Of a stretch of 64,000 nt of DNA, positions 36,483 through 45,700 are shown piece by piece; position 1 is the stretch's first letter, and every line of letters begins with the position of its first letter. The DNA lies in assembly GCA_964633825.1 (NCBI GenBank), contig CAZWHE010000001.1, positions 44,507-108,506 on the forward strand, read 5' to 3'. This stretch comes from CAZWHE01 sp964633825 (GTDB lineage: Bacteria; Planctomycetota; B15-G4; CAYZWU01). A model generated the notes under the pieces. It was not told the origin of the DNA. It searched no databases and worked only from the letters and a program-made list of their open reading frames with translations. The position numbers and the translations under genes are program-made.

Positions 36483-37025
36483 ATGGATATCACCAATGTC
36501 CGCGTCAAACTGATGAACAACAGGAAAGAGAAACTCCGCGCTTTCTGCTCGGTGACTTTTGACAACGAATTCATTATTCGCGACATCAAGGTCATCGAAG
36601 GGCCCCACGGCCCTTTCCTGGCCATGCCGAGCCGCAAAATCACCGATCACTGCAAAAATTGCAGCGTAAAAAACCACATGAAAGCCAAGTACTGCAACGA
36701 GTGCGGAGCCAGGCTGAATCCGAAACGGGGAGAAAAACGGGGAGAATTTGAAAAGAACGGCCAATCGCGGCTTCACACCGATATAGCACACCCCATCAAC
36801 TCGAACTGCCGGAAGAGAATCCAGGCCGAGATCATCAAGGCATACAGGGAGGAGCTGAATCACAATTCCAATCAGGATTATGCCTCAGCGGATTTCGAGG
36901 AAGAAGAGCATCAAAAAAACAGTGACGACCGGTTGGAACCTCCCCCGCTCGAAACAATCGGCGACAACCTGCACTCCCATGATATCGATAATGACAGGAA
37001 CTCCTTTGACGCCGGCATCTATTGA
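36483..37025 (+). CDS. spoVG: SpoVG-family protein with zinc-finger-like C4 motif and acidic tail
   Basis: A 180-aa protein whose first ~55 residues are clearly SpoVG (MDITNVRVKLMN, RAFCSVTFDNEFIIRDIKVI, AMPSRK), a small site-specific nucleic-acid-binding regulator. It continues with C57, C60, C71 and C74 in a CxxC...CxxC arrangement, known in SpoVG proteins of some non-Firmicute lineages. Its Asp/Glu/Asn/His-rich tail of about 60 residues makes it about twice the length of the Bacillus protein. GGGGGGATGCAAC precedes ATG 36483. The 3' end overlaps the next gene by about 35 nt. Confidence 0.9.
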   Translation: MDITNVRVKLMNNRKEKLRAFCSVTFDNEFIIRDIKVIEGPHGPFLAMPSRKITDHCKNCSVKNHMKAKYCNECGARLNPKRGEKRGEFEKNGQSRLHTDIAHPINSNCRKRIQAEIIKAYREELNHNSNQDYASADFEEEEHQKNSDDRLEPPPLETIGDNLHSHDIDNDRNSFDAGIY

Positions 37026-37857
37026 CGAAATCACTTTCATTGGGTGCGGATCAGCGGGACGCCCGCTGGGGAAACTCCTGGCTGATCGGGGGATAACCAT
37101 CGGCCCTGTCTGCTGCCGGAGCCTCGATTCTGCAAAAGAAGCCTGCCGGCTGATGGGACAAGGAACTCCCGTGGATGCCCGGAATCCGGACAGGATTGCC
37201 CGAGCGGCCGCCGGGGCAAAAACCGTCATCATCGCCACGCCGGACAGTGCGATCGCGTCCGTTGAAAAAGAGGCGGCCCCGGGAACGGGCCCCGGGCATG
37301 TTGTCCTCCATCTCTCAGGAGCGCTTTCATCTTCGGTTCTGTCGGCCTGCCGGACCGCCGGGGCGGACGTCGGCTCGATGCACCCCCTTCAATCCTTCTC
37401 GAGCTTCACCGAATCGCTCGACTTGATTGCGGGATCGATCTTCACCTGCGAAGGAGACGATAAAGCCGTCCGAACCGCCAAAGCCATTGCCGGTCTCGTC
37501 TCTTCCCGGCCGGTTACGATTTCGAGTGCGGCCAAGCCTCTTTATCATGCCGCGGCTGTTTCAGCCTCCAATTTCCTTGTGACGCTCCTCACCTTGAGCG
37601 CCGACCTGATGGAAAAAACCGGCATGGATAGAAAAACAGCCCTCGACGCCCTCATGCCGCTCGTAGACGGAACGATCCGGAACGTACGTTCCCGCGGCGC
37701 GCCCCAGGCCCTCACGGGCCCGGTCGAGCGGGGCGACATGGAAACGGTCCGCGTACACCTGAAAGCGATCAGGAAGGAATGCCCCGATCTGGAAGAAATG
37801 TACGCCGCCCTGACGAAGATGACCCGGGAAGCGGCCCGGCGCAAGCACGAGACCTGA
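36991..37857 (+). CDS. Rossmann-like NAD(P)-binding DUF2520 protein
   Basis: About 288 aa. ITFIGCGSAGRPLGKLL is a GxGxxG dinucleotide-binding motif, TVIIATPDSAI and HVVLHLSGALSS continue the Rossmann fold, and GSMHPLQSFSSF plus the helical C-terminal half (LYHAAAVSASNFLVTLL) match DUF2520. The family resembles ketopantoate and pyrroline-5-carboxylate reductases and often lies near panC or panB, so a dehydrogenase role in the pantothenate branch is possible but unproved. The start is uncertain: ATG 36979 and ATG 36991 both lie inside spoVG; I chose the second. It ends 21 nt from the convergent TPR/UnbV gene. Confidence 0.8.
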   Translation: MTGTPLTPASIDEITFIGCGSAGRPLGKLLADRGITIGPVCCRSLDSAKEACRLMGQGTPVDARNPDRIARAAAGAKTVIIATPDSAIASVEKEAAPGTGPGHVVLHLSGALSSSVLSACRTAGADVGSMHPLQSFSSFTESLDLIAGSIFTCEGDDKAVRTAKAIAGLVSSRPVTISSAAKPLYHAAAVSASNFLVTLLTLSADLMEKTGMDRKTALDALMPLVDGTIRNVRSRGAPQALTGPVERGDMETVRVHLKAIRKECPDLEEMYAALTKMTREAARRKHET

Positions 37858-37878
37858 GCGTTGCGAGAAATTGTCCGG

Positions 37879-40410
37879 TTATTCCCTCACCGTGTGGATT
37901 CTGTCCGTTTTCAGGTTTTGGAGATAGACGGATTTTCCGTTCGGCCACTGGATCGATGCATTGACCTTGTCCTTGAACGAGCCGAGGCCGAAATGAACGA
38001 CCATGTCGTCCTGGAACGCCCCCCTTCCGCCCGGCACGCTGCGAACCATGCTGCGCCCCGCCGAGTCGATCGTAATCCGTGAGCCGATTCCGGTGGTATT
38101 GCAGTTCCTGCCCGCTAATCGAAAAGCGATCCAGTGGTTTTCGTTTCCCGAATTCTCGAAAAGCCTTCCGCCACCTCCGCTCACGTAGATGTCGAGATCG
38201 CCGTCCCCGTCATGGTCCGCAAAGGCGCAGCCCGCCGCGTCCGTCACGAAGAGACCGGCCAGCCAGGTCGCGTCAATGAACTTTCCGTCTCCGTCGTTGA
38301 CATAGAGGCGGGAGAGCCCCGTTCCGGAGAGGAAGAGATCGAGGTCGCCGTCATTGTCCACATCGCCGCAGGCCGCGCCGGTTGTTGTTTCATCGTACAG
38401 CAGGCCCGATTCGCTGAAAGCATCGCGGAATGTATGGGCCGGGCGCCCCGAATTGAGCAGGACCCGGCTCTTGTCGGCAAAGGCTGCGTCCTGAAAAGGC
38501 GCCGCCGAAGCCAGGAACAAGTCGACGGCGCCGTCATTGTTCAGGTCACCGGCCACAACACCCCGTGAATCCCCGAATGCCCCGTTCACATCACTCCCCT
38601 CCGCTCCCGCCTTGGCGGCCATGTCGACAAAGCGGACATCTCCCTCGTTGCGCCAGAGACTATCGGGCTGAAGAAAACCATTGGCCACGGAGATATCCAT
38701 ATCGCCGTCGTCGTCGTAATCCACTGCTGCGACACTCATGCCGCACCGCGGCCGGGCGAGAACGACACCGGACCCCTCGGTCTTATTGAGGAATGTTCCG
38801 TTTCCGGCATTGACAAAGACCGAATCCTGGCTTCCGGCCTGACCCGGTTTCCCCTTGAATCTGCCGTTCACGATATAGATATCGACATCGCCGTCGCCGT
38901 CAAAATCACCGAACACTCCTCCCATAGTGGGCATGGCGTCGAACAGCTCCTTGTTCTTTCCGGCGGCATCGCGAAAGCCCAGCCTCCCGTCGTTTCTGAA
39001 AAGCCGGTCCCTGTGACCCTGGCGGCCGTCGAACCTGAGGATGTCGAGATCGCCGTCATGATCGATGTCGGCAAAGAGACCGCCTGTTCGCGTTTCACCC
39101 GGCTCGGGAACGAGATCGATCTCTGCGGTCACATTCCTGAAACCTCTCCGACCGTCGTTTCGGTAAAGAGTCGTTCCCCCCAAGAGCAGATCGGGATCGC
39201 CGTCCTGATCGTAATCACCCCACGACACACCCCCTTCTCCGCTCACACCCGCTTTCTTCGAAACATCCGAGAAAATGACCGCGGCCGGCCACCGGCCTGC
39301 CGCGAAATGCTTGCGCATATCGGGTTTGCGGCCCGATTTTCGATTAAAGAGGGCGCGAAGTTTTTCCTCCGCATCGACCCCGGCAAATCCCGAAGACACG
39401 GCTTGAAAGACGTACTCCATCGCTTTGTCGTACTCTTTCAGCTTTTCGTAAGCCCTGGCCAGAAAGGTATGGATCACCGTTCTTTTTTTAAGATCGGTCG
39501 TTCGGCGAGGGGGCAGGCTTTCGAGATTCCGGCTGAACATGGCGATGGCCAGGGCGTTATCACCCAGCTCGAGATAGGTCTTGCCGAGATCGATGAGCAG
39601 CCCTTCGAGATCGGGCGCCAATCCGCGAGCCTTGTTGAAGAACCGAACAGCGCTTCCGAGATCTCCTGTTTCAACGAGGGCCCTGCCCATGGCCTGAAGG
39701 AGAAGGGGATCCCGGGAAAGCCTGTCGCCCAGATCCTGCAGGACCTCCACGGCGCGATCGGGGTCTCCGGTCTTCGTCAGCGCCCTTGAAAGATAGAGAG
39801 TGGTGTTCGTGTGAAACCGATCCCTTTCATACGCCCGATCCAGGTAAGACACGGCCCCTTTGAAATCGCCGAGATGGAAGGAGGCGCGGCCGATTTGAAA
39901 ATAAGCCTTGCCGATAGCGGGAATGTCTCTTCCCGGATTATCGACAACGAGCCGGCTGCTCCATGTCAGCGCGTACCGCCTGAGCTTCTGGTAGAAGCGG
40001 AGGTTTTCAGGAGAAGCGGCGATGCACTTGTCCAGCTCGAAGACAGCCCGCTCAAACCGCGACAAGGCAAAGTAACCCTCGGCGAGAGTTTCGATAAAAA
40101 TGATGTTGCCCGGATCCCTGTCGAGCGCCATGAGTGCATATTCGACGGCAAGAGATCCGTCGTAGAACTCGGGATCCTCGGCCGTGGAATAAAGCCTGGC
40201 CATGCCGATGAGGGCTCTCACGCATTCCGGGTCGGCGTCGTAAGCTTTCTTGTACTTTTTCAGAGCCCCGTCGTAATCACCGGCGACAAGAGCGTTGTCG
40301 GCCCCGTCGAGAAGGAGCCTCTGCGCCGCGCCTCCCGGCGCCGAAGCAAAGGCGAAACATAAAACACCCGGAAGGACTATCAAGAGAATCAAAAAAGAAA
40401 TTTTTCTCAC
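37879..40410 (-). CDS. Secreted TPR protein with FG-GAP/VCBS repeats and ASPIC/UnbV C-terminus
   Basis: An 843-aa exported protein. A signal peptide (about 1-28) is followed by TPR repeats (about 30-370), then about seven FG-GAP/VCBS calcium-binding blades with D-x-D-x-D-G-D loops (WGDYDQDGDPDLLL, FGDFDGDGDVDIYI, CGDVDNDGDLDLFL, FADHDGDGDLDIYV). The C-terminal block NHWIAFRLAG...GIGSRI...GGRGAFQ...VHFGLG is the ASPIC/UnbV (CRTAC1-like) domain. Such proteins are frequent in planctomycetes and acidobacteria and are surface-associated; the ligand is unknown. GTG 40410 overlaps the stop of the preceding gene as GTGA, so the pair is an operon. Confidence 0.85.
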   Translation of the reverse strand: MRKISFLILLIVLPGVLCFAFASAPGGAAQRLLLDGADNALVAGDYDGALKKYKKAYDADPECVRALIGMARLYSTAEDPEFYDGSLAVEYALMALDRDPGNIIFIETLAEGYFALSRFERAVFELDKCIAASPENLRFYQKLRRYALTWSSRLVVDNPGRDIPAIGKAYFQIGRASFHLGDFKGAVSYLDRAYERDRFHTNTTLYLSRALTKTGDPDRAVEVLQDLGDRLSRDPLLLQAMGRALVETGDLGSAVRFFNKARGLAPDLEGLLIDLGKTYLELGDNALAIAMFSRNLESLPPRRTTDLKKRTVIHTFLARAYEKLKEYDKAMEYVFQAVSSGFAGVDAEEKLRALFNRKSGRKPDMRKHFAAGRWPAAVIFSDVSKKAGVSGEGGVSWGDYDQDGDPDLLLGGTTLYRNDGRRGFRNVTAEIDLVPEPGETRTGGLFADIDHDGDLDILRFDGRQGHRDRLFRNDGRLGFRDAAGKNKELFDAMPTMGGVFGDFDGDGDVDIYIVNGRFKGKPGQAGSQDSVFVNAGNGTFLNKTEGSGVVLARPRCGMSVAAVDYDDDGDMDISVANGFLQPDSLWRNEGDVRFVDMAAKAGAEGSDVNGAFGDSRGVVAGDLNNDGAVDLFLASAAPFQDAAFADKSRVLLNSGRPAHTFRDAFSESGLLYDETTTGAACGDVDNDGDLDLFLSGTGLSRLYVNDGDGKFIDATWLAGLFVTDAAGCAFADHDGDGDLDIYVSGGGGRLFENSGNENHWIAFRLAGRNCNTTGIGSRITIDSAGRSMVRSVPGGRGAFQDDMVVHFGLGSFKDKVNASIQWPNGKSVYLQNLKTDRIHTVRE

Positions 40411-41559
40411 TGTCGGGATCCCTCCCCATCATGTTCGCCCCAGGAAATCGGAATGCACCAGAAGAAGGTGAGCCTCTTTTTCTCGCCCTCTCTCCTGAAT
40501 GTCAATAGATTGCTCATATAACCGACCTGGCTCCAGCGGCGGCCGCCGGCTTCGCCGAAATCGCCGGCTTCGCCGAAATCGCCGGCTTCGCCGAAATCGC
40601 CGGCTTCGCCGAAATCNNNNNNNNNNNNNNNNNNNNNNNNNNNNNNNNNNNNNNNNNNNNNNNNNNNNNNNNNNNNNNNNNNNNNNNNNNNNNNNNNNNN
40701 NNNNNNNNNNNNNNNNGCCGGCTTCGCCGAAACCGCTCGAGCAGGAAAAGAACGGCCAGAAATGGCGGCTCTCCTTCCCCTTCTTTTTAAAATGCCAGTA
40801 AAAAGGAAAGAGAACGGTCCGGCCCTCTTTTCCGTCGATTCTCCAGTGGCGTTGGAAGAGCGAGAGCTTTTCACTGCCGAGAAATGTTGCCACCTGGAAG
40901 TCGTAGTAGCCGCCCAAGTCGCTTCCGCCGGCGAGCTGAAACAAATCGAGGGCATTCAGAAGATCGAACTCTCCCCGGGTCCCTTCCTCGCCCGCTGGCG
41001 GAGGAAGGCCCCAGCGGTTCCCGAATCCCTTCACCAGGCCGAGAATATTCAGCAAGTCCAAACGGCCCCGCCCCTTTTCGGTTTCGAGATCGATGAGGGG
41101 AAAAACGAAGAGGCTCCGTCTTCCGAGATCATCGGCCGGTGAAAAACTGATCAGCGGGAAGAGCGGGCTGTAAATCGATCGGCCGCCCCTTTGCCGCTTT
41201 CCGAAACAGAGGAGAAAGGTGTCCTCCTCGAACGGCCGGCGGCGGTGGTACCAGATCGGCGGAATCAAGAGGAACGAATCGTCTTCCGGCCCGCTCGTAC
41301 TGAAGAAGAAGGGGAAAAAATGAGTGTGCGCCCTCTCTTTGTCCACGTCCCTCTGAAAAAGACCGGCCAGGAGATTGAGGCCGTATGATTCGCCGCTCCC
41401 GCCGGAATCGTACTCCACCAGGAGAGGAAGGTTGATCGTGGCTTCCCTCTCCTTCCTTTCCGGCAGGATGCAGGAAAATTGAAAGAGAGAAAGAATCACT
41501 AAAACCAATAAGGGGCGGAACCTCCGTCCGGTCCCGGTCGAGCTTTCTGAAAATGCCAA
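40407..41559 (-). CDS. Aromatic-rich lipoprotein-like protein, interrupted by an assembly gap
   Basis: No known family was recognised. The start is likely TTG at 41559, preceded at 5 nt by GAGGG, giving a hydrophobic signal ending in a cysteine (SLFQFSC). The body repeats modules with Phe/Trp/Tyr-Pro patterns (FFPFFFS, LIPPIWYHRRRP, YSPLFPLIS, LFPFYWHFKK, FWPFFSC), perhaps beta-strands of an outer-membrane-associated protein. The gap 40617-40716 lies in an 18-bp repeat. On its low-coordinate side the reading frame differs, but the continuation (SNLLTFRREGEKKRLTFFW) matches the style of the rest. So this is one gene, and the apparent frameshift comes from the arbitrary 100-N length. The stop at 40407 overlaps the next GTG. 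Confidence 0.6.
40545..40734 (-). repeat. 18-bp tandem repeat containing a 100-N scaffold gap
   Basis: Four perfect copies of GCCGGCTTCGCCGAAATC lie at 40545-40616, Ns at 40617-40716, and one variant copy at 40717-40734. Units abut the gap on both sides, so a true gap length of 18n bp would restore one frame, encoding (DFGEAG)n on the minus strand. The real copy number is unknown. Confidence 0.9.
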
Positions 41560-41759
41560 TTTACCCTCAACTATGCAAAAAACATCGAGTGCAGACGCGC
41601 CAGAGTGCGGCAGATGGGGCAAAAGAACGATTTTTCTGAGCCGCAACGTATTTAACGATACGTGAGGTTCAGAAAAAACGGTTTTTTGTCCCAGATGTCG
41701 TGCTATGGCGCGAGGTTCACAGGTCTGAGCCGATGTTTTTTGCATCGTTGAGGGTAAAT
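41559..41759. repeat. ~200-bp foldback (MITE-like) palindromic element
   Basis: The two halves are imperfect reverse complements along their whole length and meet near 41655 (ACGTATTTAACGATACGT). The outer ~28 bp match almost perfectly (ATTTACCCTCAAC.ATGCAAA and onward); farther in there is one ~12-nt insertion in one arm. No transposase is encoded. Its left end sits directly at the proposed start codon of the 40407-41559 gene and supplies its GAGGG ribosome binding site. Confidence 0.85.
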
Positions 41760-42129
41760 CTCCAGAACCGGTGATTATAGCGGTCCCGATTCTTTCATCT
41801 GAGTGTGAAAACTGGTCGCGCGCCTTTTATTACCATAATGAATGTCCGGAAGTGACAGATTCCGAACAAAAGAGATCACCTCAATCAATTCTCGGAACAC
41901 GAATTCGCTGAAACAGAAAACCACAAAACAAACCCCCTCTCAAACATCCCTGTAACTATTTACAATAACAGAAATTACAACACCAAACAAGGCCGGTCCC
42001 GGTCAGGGTCGCCTTTGAGACCATGGCAGTCGATTTTATTCCATCAGTTAAATTAGATTAATGCCGATCAACCATTAATAGTAATTGATATTTGTACTTC
42101 GGAAAGACAAAGCCGGAGGGAGATGAGAG
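41760..42129. other. AT-rich non-coding region upstream of the pseudopilin gene
   Basis: A 370-nt stretch with no convincing coding sequence, clearly richer in A/T than its surroundings. It must contain the promoter of the pseudopilin gene; TTAAATTAGATTAAT around 42049-42063 contains -10-like hexamers, but no matching -35 could be fixed. CGGAGGGAGATGAG before 42130 serves as ribosome binding site. No riboswitch fold was recognised. Confidence 0.4.
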
Positions 42130-42651
42130 ATGGCGCAAACTGAATTCAAAGGATTCTCCATCATCGAAATGATGATTCTTCTCGGTATTTTTGTTCTCCT
42201 CGCCGGCATCGTCGTTCCGATCGTGTCGCAGGAAACACGGACCTCGATGGGAAACAGGGCCATGAACGATATGAATGAAATCGCTTCGGCCATCAATCTC
42301 TTCATCGGCGATACTCTTTACTATCCCACGGGGGAACAGGGCTCTACGACTTATCATTTCCTCTACACCAAGGGTGAGATCCCGCCTGGAAATCCTTTTG
42401 CCAGCGGGCCGGGGATGCCGCTCTCAGAGCTCCTCAACAGCAGCAAATACGGCGGACCCAATTGGAACGGCCCTTACGCCAAGACAATGCCCAGAGATCC
42501 CTGGGGGCATGCCTATCTCGTCAACACGCACAGTTTTTTCTACCCCGCAGAGAGATGCGTCGTGGTCTCGGCCGGGCCCAACGGCGTAGTCGACACTCCG
42601 GTGACGGCGTCGTCGCCGTCGCACGACGATATCCTTCTCGTCATTGATTGA
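42130..42651 (+). CDS. Type II secretion/type IV pilin-like pseudopilin (GspG-like)
   Basis: A 173-aa protein with a short positively charged leader and the prepilin peptidase site KG|FSIIEMMILL, including the conserved Glu at +5 of the mature protein, then a hydrophobic helix. The C-terminal part has WNGPYAKTMPRDPWGHAYLVN, the hallmark of GspG-type major pseudopilins. The mature protein would be inserted in the inner membrane and assembled into a pseudopilus. No other type II secretion genes are adjacent; the nearest candidate partner is the secretin-N-domain-like protein at 46217, beyond the ccs gene. GGAGGGAGATGAG precedes the ATG. Confidence 0.85.
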   Translation: MAQTEFKGFSIIEMMILLGIFVLLAGIVVPIVSQETRTSMGNRAMNDMNEIASAINLFIGDTLYYPTGEQGSTTYHFLYTKGEIPPGNPFASGPGMPLSELLNSSKYGGPNWNGPYAKTMPRDPWGHAYLVNTHSFFYPAERCVVVSAGPNGVVDTPVTASSPSHDDILLVID

Positions 42652-42727
42652 GACCGATTCGCAAATCTCGGGCGCAACCGAACAGGCTGCCCGTTGCCGA
42701 ACTAATCCATACTTCTCAAAGGATTTG

Positions 42728-42755
42728 TTGACAGCGCCCGATCCTGTTCTAATCA
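42728..42755 (+). promoter_or_regulatory. Putative sigma-70 promoter of the ResB-CcsA gene
   Basis: TTGACA (42728-42733) is a perfect -35, followed after 16 nt by TAATCA (42750-42755). The start codon lies about 40 nt further on. Confidence 0.5.
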
Positions 42756-42756
42756 T

Positions 42757-42791
42757 CTCTCAAACCTTGATGAATAAATTGTGTTTGAGAG
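42757..42791 (+). promoter_or_regulatory. Inverted repeat overlapping the leader and ribosome binding site of the ResB-CcsA gene
   Basis: CTCTCAAAC (42757-42765) and GTTTGAGAG (42783-42791) are perfect inverted repeats 17 nt apart. They begin just after the putative -10 and end 6 nt before ATG 42798, with the right arm containing the GAGAG Shine-Dalgarno. It could be a repressor operator or an RNA hairpin hiding the ribosome binding site. Confidence 0.5.
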
Positions 42792-42797
42792 CGAGAC

Positions 42798-45700
42798 ATG
42801 AACGAGCCCTATTCCGTATTCCGCATTCTGGCCTCGCGCTTTCTGACTGTGGCTTTCATGGCCCTTGCCGCTGTCGCCATGATCGTTATCACGATCTTCG
42901 AGGCCGTCGAAGACACGGGCGAGACGCCCTATATCCTCTACCACTCATGGTGGTTCACCCTGCTGCTCGTGCTCGCCTGGCTCAATCTCATCCTCAACGC
43001 CGTCAAGCCGGCCTGGTGGAAGAGAAAAAGAATCCCGTCCACGCTGTCCCATCTCGGTTTCCTCCTCATCCTCACCGGCGGATTCATCACCTGGACCATA
43101 GGAATCGACGGCAGCCTGCCGATCAGCGAAGGTGAGACGAGGGACACCTTCGACGTGAAGGAATCGGTTCTGCACGTGACGTTCGACGATGAAAAAGGGA
43201 GGCTCCACTATGCCTTTCCCATCCGGCCGGGACCGGCGCTCGGCACGGGAACCCTTCTCAACGCTTTGAATCCTTTTGCCACAACGTCGGTCGAATTGGA
43301 GAAGGGCCCCGTTATCTCCATGGTGGACAGCCTGCCTTCGAGCCGGATCCGGACCGATGTGGAAGAAAGCGGATCGGGCCCCCCCGCCGTGGTCCTCGAC
43401 ATCGACGGAACCGCTAGGGAACGCATCGTCCTCCAGGACAGGGACAGGATCGCTGTTGACGACCGCTCCGGCCTCGCGATCCTCTACCGCCACATCGAAG
43501 AGACGGAGGACAAAGACGATCTGCTCAAAGCCGTGTTCGAAGAGTGGATCGCCGTCATCCCGCCCGAAGGTGAGCCCGTTACGATCCCGGTCACATTTCC
43601 GAATGACGAGGGAAAGGAATTCTCGGAAGGCGGCTACACCATAAAAGCTCTCGAATACCACCCCGACTTCAAGATGGGACGGAAACCCTCGCCGAACGAC
43701 CCTCCGAACAACCCGGCGCTCCGCCTCGACGTGAGCGGGCCGGGCGGTGCGAAGGTTATTTATACTTTTTCAAAGCTCGAGTTTCACGGAAACAGGCTGG
43801 ATGACGGAACGGAGGTCAAGTACCACCGGCCCGGATCGGCCGAATCCCTTCTCATCCTTTCCTCCGGAACGGGCGACTGCGAAGCCTGGACGGGAAAGGA
43901 GAGCGGGCCCTTTCCCCTCTCTGCGGATGAACCCCTACCCTTCGGTCCGGAAGATAAACGGGTGCGGCTCGAGGCGTTTCTCCCCTCATCGAAAGCTGTC
44001 GAAAAAATCGAGCCCGACCCGGAAGGCCGGGGTGCTCCGGCATGGCGCATCCAAGCCGGCCAAGAGAACGAGGCGGTCTGGCTCATCGAGGGAAGGGAGA
44101 AGGCTCTCTCCCGCGACGGCCGTGTCCGGGCGCGCGTGGAAAAAACCATGCCCCTCGGGTTCAGCCTGACGCTCGACGACGCTGTGGCCGAATTCTGGCC
44201 CGCTTCGAGCATACCGAAGGCCTACTACTCGCATGTCCGAATCGCCGATCCCGGAGAAGAAGCGATCGATTCGGCCCGGATCGAGACCAACGCCCCCCTC
44301 CTCCACATGGGATTCCGCCTCTACCAATCGGGCATGGACCAGACGGAGCCCTACCGGTACTCGGTTTTTTCCGTGGCGCGCGATCCGGGACTTCCCCTCG
44401 TGACGGCCGGATTCCTGCTCATGATGTTCGGCCTCCTCTGGTTTTTCCTGGTCCGTTTCGTTTTGAAACCCCTGAGGGCCGGTAAAGGGACGCCGCTCCT
44501 TCTCGCGGCGGCTCTCACCCTTTTTTCCGGCGGTTCTGCTTTCGCCGGCGACGAAGTCGTCGTCGAAACCGACGAAACCATCGACCTCTCGGAAATGAAG
44601 AAGATCCTCGTCGTCTCGCAGGGCCGGATGAAACCGCTCGACACGCACGCGCGGGAAACGATCCAGCGCATCTTCGAAAAGCCCCGCATCGAAGGGACCG
44701 CCGGCCTTGGCGAAGCCCTGGAAACATATGTCGATCTTCTCTGGAAGCCCCAGGCCTGGCTCGACAAAAAGTGTCTCGTTCCCGGCCGGGAGCTCGCCGC
44801 CGAAGTCTTCGAGGGGCGGATGGAGCTGAGCCCGAACGAAGTCTTCACAGCACGGCCCAAGCTGATCTCCATCGTCGAGACGGCGCGCCGGATGGAAAGC
44901 GCCCACGCCGCGGGCGGAGCCGCAGCCCTTGAAGAGTACGAAGAGCTGAGCAGCCAGGTGATGCATCTCTTCGACAAAGCCGTGGGAACACAAAGGCTCC
45001 AAAATGGTCTCCGGATCATGCCCGACCCGGAGAAGGGCGGCGGGAACTGGCTCACCATCGACGAGGCCCAGTCCGCTCTCGAGGGGATTCCGGAGGGAGA
45101 TTCGCTCCGCTCGGGAATCGATGCTTACTATGCATTGAAAATGAGCTGGCTCGAAGGGGACCGGGAAGCATTCGAAACGGCGCTGCAGTCGTTGAAAGAA
45201 GCCCAGAAGATTCATTCGGCCGAAACCCTCTCCGACACCCTCATCGATGTGGAGCTTCTCTACTTCGCCGTTGACGTGAAAAAAACGGGGCTCGTGCTCT
45301 TCAGCCTCTGCGGGCTCTTCTTCATTCTCTTCGCGTTCTTGAAAACACCCGCGTTGAAACAGGGCGCGCTCTTCCTTCTCGTTGCCGGCATCCTCTGGAA
45401 CTGCTGGATCATCGGCGGCCGCACGGCCATCGCGGGCCGCCTTCCGCTCAAGAACCTGAACGAAGTCTTTCTCGTCGTCCTCTTCTTCGTGCCCGTCATC
45501 GGGCTCTTCCTGGGAGCGCTTCTCAAGAACCATCTCTACTCCGGCCTGGCCGTGATCCTGACGGTCATCGGGTTCACGGGGTCCCTCTTTCTCGATCCCG
45601 AGGGGTACGTGATCACACCGCTCGTGGCGATCCTCCACTCCCCCTGGAGGCAGGTCCACATCCTGACGATCATGCTCTCCTACGCGATCCTGCTCGTGGC

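Noticed and set aside
40407..40955. A second, separate gene in another frame beside the N gap
   Set aside because: The frame change occurs exactly across the 100 Ns inside an 18-bp repeat and is explained by the arbitrary gap length.
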